Below, piece after piece: positions 1-9,006 of a DNA stretch of 64,000 nucleotides. The number at the start of each line of letters is the position of its first letter. The stretch's first letter is position 1. Origin of the DNA: MFD04716-140 sp963703125 (GTDB taxonomy: Bacteria; Bacteroidota; Bacteroidia; Flavobacteriales; Flavobacteriaceae); the NCBI GenBank assembly GCA_963703125.1, contig OY969790.1, positions 2,542,001 to 2,606,000 of the forward strand. The letters are read 5' to 3'. A program made the position numbers and the translations under genes. The notes beneath the pieces were generated by a model. That model saw only the letters and a list, made by a program, of their open reading frames with translations. It did no database searches and was not told where the DNA came from.

Positions 1-945
1 TTGCCCAACTACCTCCGTTTTTTCGGTTTTAAAATCGAACAGTTTTATATTACCTCTTCGTTCTACAAATAAAATACCTTTCCCTGGGATTTCATCGAGT
101 TCCATAGGTTCGTCAAGGTTAAAGTCAAGTATTTTCTTAGCGAAACGATCTTCCGGAGGCACGCGGTCAATGGTCGCCAAATTATAGTCTCGTTGATCAT
201 TACCAATAGCATATTCTATACCACCAAGTAAGTGGTTCAAAAAAGATGGATTCTGATAGGTTTCATCCGTATGGCCCATTTCGGTGTAAAAAGACCTGCC
301 ACCATCATATTCATGATACCACGATATGGGATGTGTTTGTCCGTTAGTGCCACCTTCATAACTTGTTTCATCAATATGGATCAATACTTTTATGTTGGGG
401 TTGATGTTTTTAAAGTTGTACCACTCATCACTATGCATCCAAATGGAATCTAGATTCCTTGTGGATTTGTGTGTTTTATCAACTACCCGCAATTTAGCTT
501 CCTGTATTTTGGGATGCCCATCAAAAACGGCCCCTACAAGTCTGCTGTACCATGGCCAATCGTATTCGGTATCTGTAGCCGCATGAATGCCTACGAAACC
601 GCCACCAGATTGAATATATCTTTCAAAGTCTGCTTGCTGAACAGAATTTAAAACATCTTGGGTTGTATTTAGAAACAGAATGGCTGCGTAGCCCTGCAAC
701 GAATCTTCAACGAAGTACTGCGGATTCTCAGTTGAAACCACGTTGAAACCATTTTCGCTCCCTAGTTTTTTAATGGCATCAATTGCAACTTCTATAGAAC
801 CATGTCTAAAGCCTTCTGTCTTGCTAAAAACAAGCACTGTTTTTTCATTTTCTCTGCAAGAAAAGGCGGCAAGGATTATCAATAATAAAAGAAACTTTTG
901 GGAAATAACGGTAATGGACGATCTTAAAAATGATGTGGTATTCAT
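1..945 (-). CDS. ThuA-domain lipoprotein fused to a sugar dehydrogenase domain (5' part only)
   Basis: This reading frame has no stop codon before the window edge, so only the first 315 codons are present. It opens with a lipoprotein signal whose lipobox ends AAFSC (Cys30). A ThuA-like domain (about residues 37-250) follows, with GFRHGS, GGGFVGIHAATD and a WYHEYDGGRSFYTEMGH stretch. From about residue 255 it enters what looks like a PQQ-type glucose/sorbosone dehydrogenase beta-propeller (LDEPMELDEIPGKG). ThuA proteins are tied to 3-keto-sugar metabolism (trehalose ThuA/ThuB). The fusion to a propeller and usually a cytochrome c is common in Bacteroidota. An in-frame ATG at 967-969 is an alternative start eight codons earlier. 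It lies 147 bases beyond the SusD stop, past a hairpin, so it may be a separate transcript. Confidence 0.85.
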   Translation of the reverse strand, partial: MNTTSFLRSSITVISQKFLLLLIILAAFSCRENEKTVLVFSKTEGFRHGSIEVAIDAIKKLGSENGFNVVSTENPQYFVEDSLQGYAAILFLNTTQDVLNSVQQADFERYIQSGGGFVGIHAATDTEYDWPWYSRLVGAVFDGHPKIQEAKLRVVDKTHKSTRNLDSIWMHSDEWYNFKNINPNIKVLIHIDETSYEGGTNGQTHPISWYHEYDGGRSFYTEMGHTDETYQNPSFLNHLLGGIEYAIGNDQRDYNLATIDRVPPEDRFAKKILDFNLDEPMELDEIPGKGILFVERRGNIKLFDFKTEKTEVVGQ

Positions 946-1027
946 TTGCTCAATGATTTGGCATTGCATGATAAAAAAGGCATTGTATTGAAGGTTTGCA
1001 AGATAGCTATTCCTTATAAAATAGGAA

Positions 1028-1052
1028 CGGCCCATTAAATTAAAATGGGCCG
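1028..1052 (-). terminator. Hairpin after the SusC/SusD operon
   Basis: A perfect 9-bp stem (CGGCCCATT / AATGGGCCG) with a 7-base loop lies 40 bases past the SusD stop. On the minus strand it is followed by TTCCTATTTT, a weak U-tract. On the SusD-proximal side, 11 bases away, is AACTAACTCAAA (plus strand), a 12-mer that recurs beside a similar hairpin at 8868-8900. Likely terminator or 3'-end stabiliser. Confidence 0.55.
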
Positions 1053-1092
1053 CACCACTACTCAACTAACTCAAACAAACTAACTCAGATTC

Positions 1093-2676
1093 TTAATCAA
1101 CATCCCAGAAAATTTTAGTAGTCAAATTATCGGAACCACTCACAGTACCGTAATTTTCTGTGTTGTAAACTTTTTCACTGCTTGGATATAACCATCTATT
1201 GGGCGGTAATGTCTGCGCATTTGCATTATCAGGCAGAAAATCAAACTCGGGTTTATTCAATCGTCTTATTTCGGCCCAGCTATCTGGCAATTGCAATACA
1301 CTAAAATGGATCCATTTTTGGGTAGCTATCAGCGAAATTTTGTCATCTTCCGTTGCTGCATTGTTCCAATTAACCTCAGAGCTATTGACATACGTCATGA
1401 TTTCAGTATCATTTGTAGGCAACAAGTCTCCTGAAGTCCCATCGGCACTTAAATTACGAAGTGCATAGTAAAATTCCGTAGATTTAGAAATAGCATCTTC
1501 GTAACTGGTTTTCGCCATAGCGTCATTACCTGATTTTAGATATGCTTCCGCCTTTAGCAAACTTACTTCAGTAGCCGTCATCAAGATCCCTGGGAAGTAT
1601 TCATTGCGGCTCAGGGAAGATCTGTTATAAATTGAAAGCGTACCGGTATTGAACAAGGTGGTTTGTTCAGAGTCCAATAATAAAGGATCCAGACCGATAT
1701 AGACTCCTGCAGCATTTTCACCTTGCTCGAACATAGCTCTTAACCTAGGATCTGAATTGGTATTCATATGATCGATCATGGCCTTGCTAGCCAAATTACC
1801 ATCCCAATCCTCTAAACCGGTTCTAAAGCCTTTTGAATTTATTGGTGTATCTAAATTGGTTACATCAATTTGAATGTTCTCCGAATTCCCTTCCACAATT
1901 GGATATTGCCCCGGGTTGGCCAAGATTGCACTGATTTCTGATTGTGATCTTGATTGAAATTCAGAAGCTCCCGAAACCCTAGTCAACATTCTTAAACGTA
2001 ACGAGTTGCAATACTTTTTCCATGCGGTTAAATCACCACCGTTCACAAAATCTTGTGTAGCAAAACCTATTTCTATTGCCGGACTCACTGAAATACCATT
2101 TAAATCATTGGCAATTTCGCCAAGTTCATCCAGCATAGTGGTATAAATACTTGTCGCCGAGTCGTAGCTTGGCAAGGAATTAATATAATCCCCACCGTTT
2201 TGACTTAAACGACCTGCAGCAGAAAATGGAATGTCTCCATGTAGATCAACCACTCTTTGTGTATGGTCATAAAAATAAATGGCAGCGGTCAACATATAAA
2301 TCTTATATTCCGCCTGCTCAACTGGAGATAAAGATTCATATATTTTCTCCAATTCCCTGTACTGGACAAGAAAGTCATAGTAATTATCCCACCTTGCCGA
2401 AATACCGGCTTCACCGGGAACGTATTGATTGGATGAATTGATCCAACCGACTGCTTGGGTATAATGCGTAAGTGTGGTTCGCATTACTACAAAATAGTTC
2501 CAATATGCAGGTAGGACGTATTCTCGATTGGTGTACAATAACCCGCTAAATTGCTTCTCTATGGTAGAGGTTGAAACTTTGGACGGATCCGCATAATTCT
2601 CTCTAAAATCAGTATTGCTGCACGACTGGAGAGCCATTGCTGCAAAAACTACAATTATTAACAGTAATTTTTTCAT
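1093..2676 (-). CDS. SusD/RagB-like glycan-binding outer-membrane lipoprotein
   Basis: The protein has 527 residues and a lipoprotein signal ending LQSC (Cys19), so it should be anchored on the outer membrane. It acts as the lid over its SusC partner and captures oligosaccharide for import. The body is alpha-helical and TPR-rich (e.g. EVSLLKAEAYLKSGNDAMAK near residue 370). It ends with a PPNRWLYPSSEKVYNTENYG stretch, typical of the SusD_2-type ('starch-binding associating with outer membrane') branch. The gene lies 112 bases after the observed SusC stop but only 37 bases after the SusC reading frame would end if the TGA at 2789 were read through. It is the last gene of the sigma/anti-sigma/SusC/SusD unit. 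The glycan ligand cannot be read from sequence; the neighbours suggest a sulfated fucose-containing polymer. Confidence 0.93.
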   Translation of the reverse strand: MKKLLLIIVVFAAMALQSCSNTDFRENYADPSKVSTSTIEKQFSGLLYTNREYVLPAYWNYFVVMRTTLTHYTQAVGWINSSNQYVPGEAGISARWDNYYDFLVQYRELEKIYESLSPVEQAEYKIYMLTAAIYFYDHTQRVVDLHGDIPFSAAGRLSQNGGDYINSLPSYDSATSIYTTMLDELGEIANDLNGISVSPAIEIGFATQDFVNGGDLTAWKKYCNSLRLRMLTRVSGASEFQSRSQSEISAILANPGQYPIVEGNSENIQIDVTNLDTPINSKGFRTGLEDWDGNLASKAMIDHMNTNSDPRLRAMFEQGENAAGVYIGLDPLLLDSEQTTLFNTGTLSIYNRSSLSRNEYFPGILMTATEVSLLKAEAYLKSGNDAMAKTSYEDAISKSTEFYYALRNLSADGTSGDLLPTNDTEIMTYVNSSEVNWNNAATEDDKISLIATQKWIHFSVLQLPDSWAEIRRLNKPEFDFLPDNANAQTLPPNRWLYPSSEKVYNTENYGTVSGSDNLTTKIFWDVD

Positions 2677-2713
2677 GAAATATATCTTTATATTATTCTT
2701 ATTATGTCAAATT

Positions 2714-2788
2714 TTAAAGACTGGCACGTACCATAAGACCAAATGACCGCGTAGCTGGATTTGTCCCAATATTGTTCACATTCTGGGT
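2714..2788 (-). other. Stranded C-terminal coding remnant of SusC beyond an in-frame TGA
   Basis: Directly after the TGA at 2789-2791 the same frame continues for 24 sense codons and ends at TAA (2714-2716). The translated tail reads TQNVNNIGTNPATRSFGLMV followed by RASL. ATRSFG-hydrophobic-RxSL/F is the usual last beta-strand of SusC proteins, the strand recognised during barrel assembly. The TGA sits where a Trp (TGG) would suit the pattern SRWTQ. A one-base G-to-A change therefore explains the stop; a sequencing error is equally possible. Confidence 0.8.
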
Positions 2789-5700
2789 TCATCTTGAACC
2801 AGCGGTGATTTGTTCTGGATCCATGTCTTTTATAGTGCGATAAAGGAAAAACAGATTTCTTCCAAAAACAGAGAACTGGAGCTTGCTTAGGCCTATTCTG
2901 TCCAATACTTTTCTTGGGAATTGATAGCCCAATGACATTTCACGCATTTTGAAATATGTATTTTCCTTGATATAAAGTTCATAACGCGTATTGGGGCTGT
3001 ATTGCGGCCCTCCCCAGTTGTAAACTGTCCAATAATAATCTGCCGAAGAAGCTATATAATCATTGGGTGTGCCATCAGCCTTTACACCATCCAACAAAAT
3101 ACCGTCATGATAAACAGCTTCGCCAGAAGGACCTTGTGAGCCGTTTGTTGGGATCCGTGTACCGGTGCCATCTTCATAATAGCTCAAACCGCCATGTTCG
3201 GCATCCATATAGTTTAAACTTTCTTCTGTAAGTCCACGACTTGTCATCCAGTTCAGTGCAGTGGGCATTACATGGCCGCCAATTCTATAGTCTACATTGG
3301 CAGAAAATATGATGTTCCTATAGGAGAAAGTGTTAAAAACACCACCGACCCATTTAGGCATGGCATTTCCGAATTTTTCCATTTTGTCCGGATCAACTTT
3401 ATAAAGGCCATTGGGGTCCACTATTCTCCTGCCTTGGTCATCAGTTGCAACCGGGTGAGCCAAAATATCTCCCATAGATTCTCCAACCCTTGATACTAAT
3501 TGGGCTGCGTTCCCATCATAATCGGCATGGAGCAATTCATCAAGTCCAGGTGCCAATTTTTCAACTTTATTGGTGTTTTTTGAAAAGTTGACCGTGGCAT
3601 CCCATCTGAAAGAACCGTTATCAACGGGCGTTGCAGTGATTCCAAACTCAAAGCCCGTATTCCTTAAAGTTCCTATATTGGTCAGAACAGATTTAGCTCC
3701 GGAGCTGGAAGGTATGGTTAATGGTAGAATTTGATCAACAATTTGTGCATTGTAATACGAGCCGTCCAGACCAAGTCTTCCTTGGAAAAATTTAAAGGCC
3801 AGTCCCACTTCGTATTCATGCTTTTCTTCAGGTCTAATGCCGTCATTGCCAAATTCTGATGGAATGTTCGTGTACAATACCGAGGAGCCTCCTTGTGAGC
3901 CTAAAGTGTTCTGATTATAAGCTATATTAGCTTTGTAAATATCCGGATAGTTACCAACAATACCCCATGATCCCCTAAGTTGGGCATAACTGATAAAGGA
4001 TGGTAGGGAAAAGATATCCGAAAGAATCAAACTTGTATTTACGGAAGGATATACGAAGCTGTTATTTTTTGGATTCATGGTCGAGGTCCTATCCTTGCGA
4101 ATGGTCCCTTCAACAAAGAGCAATCCCTTATAATCCAAATTGGCTGTCCCTAAAAGCGCATCTTTGATCAATGTGATACGGCGACTATTTGAATTTGCCG
4201 TATTCACTGAGGCAGCTACATCAAACCAATTTTCAACACTCAGTCCTCCTTCTGTTCCACGACTCAAATAGTTTTCAGTTTGTTTAGTGGCATTGTACCC
4301 TCCCATAACCGATAACTGTAAATCTCTGGCAATCTCAGTGGTATAACGAAGTAGAATATCGCCATAAAGTACATTGTAATTATTGTTTTCCATGCCGAAG
4401 TAACCAGAATTCCCAAAAGCCAAAGGAATTTCGGTAGACCCCTCCGTTTCTGATTTTCGGTTCGTGAAGTCAGTTGAAATCCTGGTCCTTAAATTAAGCC
4501 CATTCACTAAGTCCCAACTATTGGTGATAACGCCAATTACCCGGTTACTGCGCTCTTCCAGATTCTGTTCATGTACACGCCAAACATAATCTCCTATGTC
4601 ACCTCTAAAACCTGGGTAAATGATATTTTCATCCGGGGTTAAGCTCTGGCCAGTACCAGTAACATATCGGTAGCCCCTACTTGTCTTGTATCTGTCAAGA
4701 TACCAATCGGCATTATCCCATCGAGTCATCATACCGCCAAAATTATTGGTCAATCTATCAATTGAAACAGGTCTGTTATTTACCGTTTGATTGATGAAGT
4801 TTACCATTACATCTGTTGTAACGTTTTTTGCCCAATTAAAAGAGGTATTCAAGTTTACAATGTTCTTTTTCTCTTCAGAACCGATACTGATCCCTTCGTT
4901 GTCTTGACGGGTATATGAAAATCGTAAGTTTGAATTTTCAGTATTGTTGGCTATGGATAGGTTTAGACTTGTATTGTGTGCAGTACCAAAGAGACCTCCA
5001 TAGTTGTCAATTTGAGCCTCGTATGGTCTAATTTTGCCGTCCCAAGAAAGTGTGGGCTTGCCATCAAATTTTGGCCCAAAATTTATGCTGTAACCTAGAG
5101 TTCCCCTAGTTTCGGCAATACCATCACCATCCAGGTCATGGTAAATAAAACCAAGCTCATCTTGACCACCATCCGATACATTTAAAGGTGCTCCTGGACC
5201 ACGTACATTTTGATATCGAATTTCATAGGCAATTTTATCAAAGCTATAGGAAGAGTTTACGTTGACACTCATACCTTTCTTGCCGTTCTTTCCAGATTTT
5301 GTGGTTATCAATAATACCCCATTAACGGCTTCAGAACCATAAAGTGCCGCTGCTGAAGCTCCTTTTAAAATAGAAATATTATCTATATCCTCAGGGTTAA
5401 TATCAAGCAAGCCATTACCCCGTAAACGCTGGTCACCCCAATAGTTGTTATTGGAAACTTCTCCGTCCCTAATTGGAACACCATCCATTATGATAAGGGG
5501 CTGACTTTTTCCGGTAATTGAGTTAATACCTCTGATTGTTATATTCTTTGCACTGGTAGATCCGCCGGCAGTAGAAGCAATACTTACACCTGGAGCCTTC
5601 CCGTAAAGTGCGGTGGCAAAATCGGGCGTTGCCGTTTCAACAAGGTCTTCGGCCTTAATGGTAACCGTTGCATATCCCAAAGCTTTCTTTTCTCTAGAGA

Positions 5701-6367
5701 TGCCCAAGGAGGTAACCACGACTTCACCTAGTTGCTCGGCATCTTCCTGCATTGAAATATTGATTGTTGACTGTCCTGAAACTGCCGCTTCTTTGGTAGA
5801 AAAACCCAAATAGGAAAAGACCAATGTGGCAGAATCCGATACGTCCAAAACATATTTGCCGTCAAAGTCGGTAGAGGTGCCATTAGTGGTTCCTTTCTCT
5901 ATAACATTTACTCCGGGCAAGGGGGTTCCCATTTCATCGGTAACAACGCCCGAAACCGTATTTTGAACGGGTTGGATATCTGGAACCACTACCACTGGTG
6001 TCCCTGTAGATTTCAATTTTAAAACTATTTGCTTGTGAACCAGTGAGTATGTGACATTGGTTGCGGCAAATAACTTATCAAGAATGACATCTATCCTCTT
6101 ATTCCGTTCATTGACCGAAACAATTCTTGAAAGGTCTACTTCATTGGGATTGCTAAGGAACTTAAATTCAGTTTTTCTTTCAATTTCATCTAGAACACCT
6201 TGAACAGAAGTGTTTTCCAAGGTTATCGACATCTTAGTTGTCTGGGAATAGGTATTGGCCTGAATCTTGAGCAACGAAAATATCAATATGACTGTTGCGA
6301 TTTTCATTTTTTGGTTCAATTGCAATATGTCCCAAAAGACATATCTTGAGTTAGTTAGTTTTTTCAT
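2789..6367 (-). CDS. SusC/RagA-family TonB-dependent transporter with STN signalling domain, apparently truncated by a TGA
   Basis: As read, the protein has 1192 residues. It has a signal sequence (about 1-42) and an STN (secretin/TonB N-terminal) domain at about 43-120 of the kind that signals to a FecR anti-sigma. A carboxypeptidase-regulatory-like domain follows (VSGVVTDEMGTPLPGVNV, about 138-215). Then come a plug (LGEVVVTSLG; GVSIASTAGG; IRGINSI; LIIMDGVPI) and a 22-strand-type barrel. It imports glycan fragments across the outer membrane with its SusD partner. The reading frame stops at TGA after DPEQITAGSR, 24 codons short of the canonical end (see 2714-2788). Without the last strand the barrel may not assemble, so the lesion matters. 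The lower neighbour is SusD, the upper is FecR. Confidence 0.93.
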   Translation of the reverse strand: MKKLTNSRYVFWDILQLNQKMKIATVILIFSLLKIQANTYSQTTKMSITLENTSVQGVLDEIERKTEFKFLSNPNEVDLSRIVSVNERNKRIDVILDKLFAATNVTYSLVHKQIVLKLKSTGTPVVVVPDIQPVQNTVSGVVTDEMGTPLPGVNVIEKGTTNGTSTDFDGKYVLDVSDSATLVFSYLGFSTKEAAVSGQSTINISMQEDAEQLGEVVVTSLGISREKKALGYATVTIKAEDLVETATPDFATALYGKAPGVSIASTAGGSTSAKNITIRGINSITGKSQPLIIMDGVPIRDGEVSNNNYWGDQRLRGNGLLDINPEDIDNISILKGASAAALYGSEAVNGVLLITTKSGKNGKKGMSVNVNSSYSFDKIAYEIRYQNVRGPGAPLNVSDGGQDELGFIYHDLDGDGIAETRGTLGYSINFGPKFDGKPTLSWDGKIRPYEAQIDNYGGLFGTAHNTSLNLSIANNTENSNLRFSYTRQDNEGISIGSEEKKNIVNLNTSFNWAKNVTTDVMVNFINQTVNNRPVSIDRLTNNFGGMMTRWDNADWYLDRYKTSRGYRYVTGTGQSLTPDENIIYPGFRGDIGDYVWRVHEQNLEERSNRVIGVITNSWDLVNGLNLRTRISTDFTNRKSETEGSTEIPLAFGNSGYFGMENNNYNVLYGDILLRYTTEIARDLQLSVMGGYNATKQTENYLSRGTEGGLSVENWFDVAASVNTANSNSRRITLIKDALLGTANLDYKGLLFVEGTIRKDRTSTMNPKNNSFVYPSVNTSLILSDIFSLPSFISYAQLRGSWGIVGNYPDIYKANIAYNQNTLGSQGGSSVLYTNIPSEFGNDGIRPEEKHEYEVGLAFKFFQGRLGLDGSYYNAQIVDQILPLTIPSSSGAKSVLTNIGTLRNTGFEFGITATPVDNGSFRWDATVNFSKNTNKVEKLAPGLDELLHADYDGNAAQLVSRVGESMGDILAHPVATDDQGRRIVDPNGLYKVDPDKMEKFGNAMPKWVGGVFNTFSYRNIIFSANVDYRIGGHVMPTALNWMTSRGLTEESLNYMDAEHGGLSYYEDGTGTRIPTNGSQGPSGEAVYHDGILLDGVKADGTPNDYIASSADYYWTVYNWGGPQYSPNTRYELYIKENTYFKMREMSLGYQFPRKVLDRIGLSKLQFSVFGRNLFFLYRTIKDMDPEQITAGSR

Positions 6368-6419
6368 ACATTTAAAATGTTTTTTTGGTTTAACGTCAGT
6401 TTAAATCAATTCTTAGATT

Positions 6420-6443
6420 CGGAGAATGTTGGCGCATTCTCCG
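6420..6443 (+). terminator. Strong hairpin with U-tract between FecR and SusC
   Basis: A perfect 9-bp stem (CGGAGAATG / CATTCTCCG, 6-base loop) is followed on the plus strand by six T residues (6444-6449), the form of an intrinsic terminator reading toward the anti-sigma gene. All neighbouring genes are on the minus strand, where the hairpin lies in the 116-base leader between fecR (stop 6484) and susC (start 6367) and has no downstream U-tract. It could block antisense transcription, or act as a processing or attenuation element that separates regulator and transporter transcripts. Confidence 0.5.
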
Positions 6444-6483
6444 TTTTTTAATTCATTGGTTTCTTTTCCATTCAGTATCTTAT

Positions 6484-7650
6484 TTAGTTAATAATTACTT
6501 GATCCCCCGTTATCTTAAAATCGATGTCATAGTTTTCCTTGAAAGCTTCCAACACTTGTTCAATTGTTTCAATATCGAAAGAAGCATTGTAAAGTTTTTC
6601 TTCCAAGTCTTTATTATGGTTGATTATCGAAACATTGTACCTTCTTTCCAATTTTCTTCGAATATTCTTAAAGGGACTGTTTCTAAAAATCAAGCGACCA
6701 TTTATCCAAGCTGTATAGAGATCGGGATCAACTTTTTCGAATGAGAGCCTATTGTTATCCTTGTTTAAGGAGGCCTTGTAATTTGGTTTTAGAATATGTG
6801 GATTTTTGATCTCAACCTGATTTTTGTTTTCAATAAGTTGTACTGATCCTTCAACCAAGACAGCTGTAATTTGATTGTCCTCCTCATAAGAAGCTACGTT
6901 GAATTTTGTTCCTAAAACTTCTATTCCCAAATCGTTTGCCCTCACAATAAAGGGGTGGTCTTCATCTTTGGTTACATCAAAAAAGGCCTCCCCCCAAATT
7001 TCAACTTCACGGTTTTTTCCTTTAATAAAAGTTACCGGGTATTTAATTGAGCTTCCGGAGTTAAGTTTAACCTCGGTGCCATCTGAAAGTACTAAGTCAA
7101 ATATTTTACCGAGTGGCACCGTTAGCTCATTGTATACTAATTCTTTAGACTCATTGTTGGGTTTCTGATAATTAAGCATGTTTCCAGACTGTATCCCTAC
7201 AACATTTCCTTTGGAATCGGTAATTCTTTTACTGTCATTCTCCGTAATTACGTTAATTACGCCGTTATCCAATTTTAGTGTGATGCTGTTCCCTTCCTGG
7301 GCCTCGATAATCGTAGAAACGGGTTGCGCCCTATCATGGCTGACATACAGAAAACTCAATCCGAACGCAACCATAATGATGGCCGCATATTTGAGGAATG
7401 GATAGGCAAAGTCCTTTTTAAAACTGTTGCCCGAGTCATTTTTTTCATTATTTATGTTGTTCAGGATAGAATTCAACATTCTTTGTTTTAATTCGGTCTC
7501 ATGTTCCAGTTCCAAGGGCCAGTCTTTGTTTTTTTGAAAGCTTTCAAAATAATTAAGTATGAGCCTATCCTCTTCAGCGTTCGTTTTACCGGCGTTATAC
7601 CTTTGAAGCAGTTCTAAAAATTCTTCTTTTCCCATCTTGAATAGTGTCAT
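6484..7650 (-). CDS. FecR-type anti-sigma factor
   Basis: This is a 388-residue single-pass inner-membrane protein. It has a cytoplasmic sigma-binding region (about 1-70), one transmembrane helix at about 83-103 (FLKYAAIIMVAFGLSFLYV), then a periplasmic FecR domain with LSDGTEVKLNSGSSIKYP, EVEIWGEAFFDV and FNVASYEEDN. It ends in a DUF4974-like domain (FRNSPFKNIRRKLERRYNVS) that contacts the STN domain of the transporter. It holds the ECF sigma factor inactive until the loaded SusC signals. It lies between the sigma gene (153-base gap) and susC, the usual order for a trans-envelope switch. MGKEEF, six codons in, is an alternative start. Confidence 0.94.
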   Translation of the reverse strand: MTLFKMGKEEFLELLQRYNAGKTNAEEDRLILNYFESFQKNKDWPLELEHETELKQRMLNSILNNINNEKNDSGNSFKKDFAYPFLKYAAIIMVAFGLSFLYVSHDRAQPVSTIIEAQEGNSITLKLDNGVINVITENDSKRITDSKGNVVGIQSGNMLNYQKPNNESKELVYNELTVPLGKIFDLVLSDGTEVKLNSGSSIKYPVTFIKGKNREVEIWGEAFFDVTKDEDHPFIVRANDLGIEVLGTKFNVASYEEDNQITAVLVEGSVQLIENKNQVEIKNPHILKPNYKASLNKDNNRLSFEKVDPDLYTAWINGRLIFRNSPFKNIRRKLERRYNVSIINHNKDLEEKLYNASFDIETIEQVLEAFKENYDIDFKITGDQVIIN

Positions 7651-7803
7651 TGGTTTAAACCAACATAATATAGTGTCAAAAAAAGGGATATCCCCCTAGT
7701 CAATTCAACATTTTTTTTAAAGAAAAGTGACCTGCGGCCCCAATTTTAAAAACGTTGAGACCTCGATTTATTATAGAAAAAGAGGTGCTGCCCTTTAAAA
7801 ATA

Positions 7804-8382
7804 TTAAATTATGAAGGAGAGGATTAAGGAGGTAAGTATTCTAAAAGAAGTTTTTAGCGCATGCAAGGCTTTGGAGATGTGGTTTTCAACAGTTTTTGTA
7901 GAAATATATAGTTGGGTGGATATTTCTTTGTGACTAAGTTGTTCATTTCTGCTAAGGGTGTAGACCTTTCTGCATTTTGTGGGTAATGTTGAGATTACAG
8001 AGTCTATTTGCTCAACTAGTTCCTTATAAAGCAATTCAGTTTCTGGGGAGGAATATTGAATACGCTGATCTATATTTTCGAATAGCTCCGAACGCACGAA
8101 TTCCACGTTTTTACGTATTTTGGCAAATACCTGATATCTAACGGAAGCATATAGGTAACCCTTTAATGATGAACTAATCTTTAGCTCAGTTCTTCTGGCC
8201 CATATACTTAAAAATACCTCCTGAATTATATCTTCACATTGCTCTCTATTTTGCAGCACATTATAGGAAACTATGAAAAGCGGTTGCCAATAAAGTTGGT
8301 AAATTTCAGACATTGCGCTATCGTCCCCTTCGCGAAGACGGTCAAGCAAAATTTCATCATTGTACTCGATTGGTAATTTCAT
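7804..8382 (-). CDS. ECF-family RNA polymerase sigma factor (Bacteroidota FecI-like)
   Basis: The 192-residue protein has region 2 (YWQPLFIVSYNVLQNREQCE and DIIQEVFLSIWARR) at about 30-65. Region 4 has a helix-turn-helix (LPTKCRKVYTLSRNEQLSHK, then EISTQLYISTKTVENHISKA) at about 133-178. It belongs to the extracytoplasmic-function sigma factors paired with FecR in polysaccharide-utilisation loci and should activate the susC promoter. The gene is first in the unit. A good housekeeping promoter lies 60 bases upstream. Confidence 0.94.
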   Translation of the reverse strand: MKLPIEYNDEILLDRLREGDDSAMSEIYQLYWQPLFIVSYNVLQNREQCEDIIQEVFLSIWARRTELKISSSLKGYLYASVRYQVFAKIRKNVEFVRSELFENIDQRIQYSSPETELLYKELVEQIDSVISTLPTKCRKVYTLSRNEQLSHKEISTQLYISTKTVENHISKALHALKTSFRILTSLILSFII

Positions 8383-8441
8383 ATGTTACGCGACCGTTAT
8401 CAGGAAGCCTTGAAATAAGTGTTTATGCTAAATAAATGCGT

Positions 8442-8472
8442 CAAAATTATATCATATCCCATGCGCCCACAA
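8442..8472 (-). promoter_or_regulatory. Flavobacterial housekeeping promoter for the sigma-factor gene
   Basis: On the minus strand TTG (8470-8472) is followed after 20 bases by TAATTTTG (8442-8449). This matches the Bacteroidota consensus TTG-N17-23-TAnnTTTG. The expected transcript start is near 8435, giving a leader of about 50 bases before the ATG at 8382. Confidence 0.55.
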
Positions 8473-8867
8473 CTATTTTTTTAACCTATTCCAGTATTGA
8501 GTTTGCCTAATGTTAATTTAAAGTTAAATAATCTTTTCGCACTACTTGACTTTTTGTATAAAAATTTTGTGGAATATGGGATTGGAGCCCGTATGTATTA
8601 AATGCATACGTAATCATTGAAATTGGTTTAAACAAAAGCTGGTTTATCCCATCCTCATCAAGGTTGAGACGCTTTATTATTTTCAGGTGCCGAAACCAGT
8701 AAGTTTCTTTTTCAATAAATATAATTTGGGGGTTTTGGAAACAAAAAAGTAGAAATAACAAGGATTTTATTTTGTTGGCACTAAAATAATGAGGTCATGG
8801 TCTATCTTAATTATTTAACGCCCAATCAATAAATTTTTTGGAAGATGGATCCTATATTATTTAATAA

Positions 8868-8900
8868 AAATGGCCACCTTAACTACATAAGTGGCCATTT
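8868..8900 (-). terminator. Orphan intrinsic-terminator-like hairpin
   Basis: The perfect 10-bp stem is AAATGGCCAC / GTGGCCATTT with a 13-base loop. Read on the minus strand the stem runs into TTTTTATT, a proper U-tract. No minus-strand gene lies upstream of it (8900-9333 is empty). The plus-strand flank 10 bases away repeats the 12-mer AACTAACTCAAA found next to the SusD hairpin. Confidence 0.5.
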
Positions 8901-9006
8901 CATAAACTAAAACTAACTCAAATAATTCTTTTCTATACTGTTTCGAACTAACTTCCACTAAAGTTACTAATAGGACAGGACATTAGCTAAACTTCATTGT
9001 TCAAAT

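Noticed and set aside
8513..8761. 82-codon minus-strand frame in the sigma/sulfatase spacer
   Set aside because: AT-rich, no recognisable domain, and its end lies close to the sigma-factor promoter. Weak hints of an AraC-like tail did not hold up.
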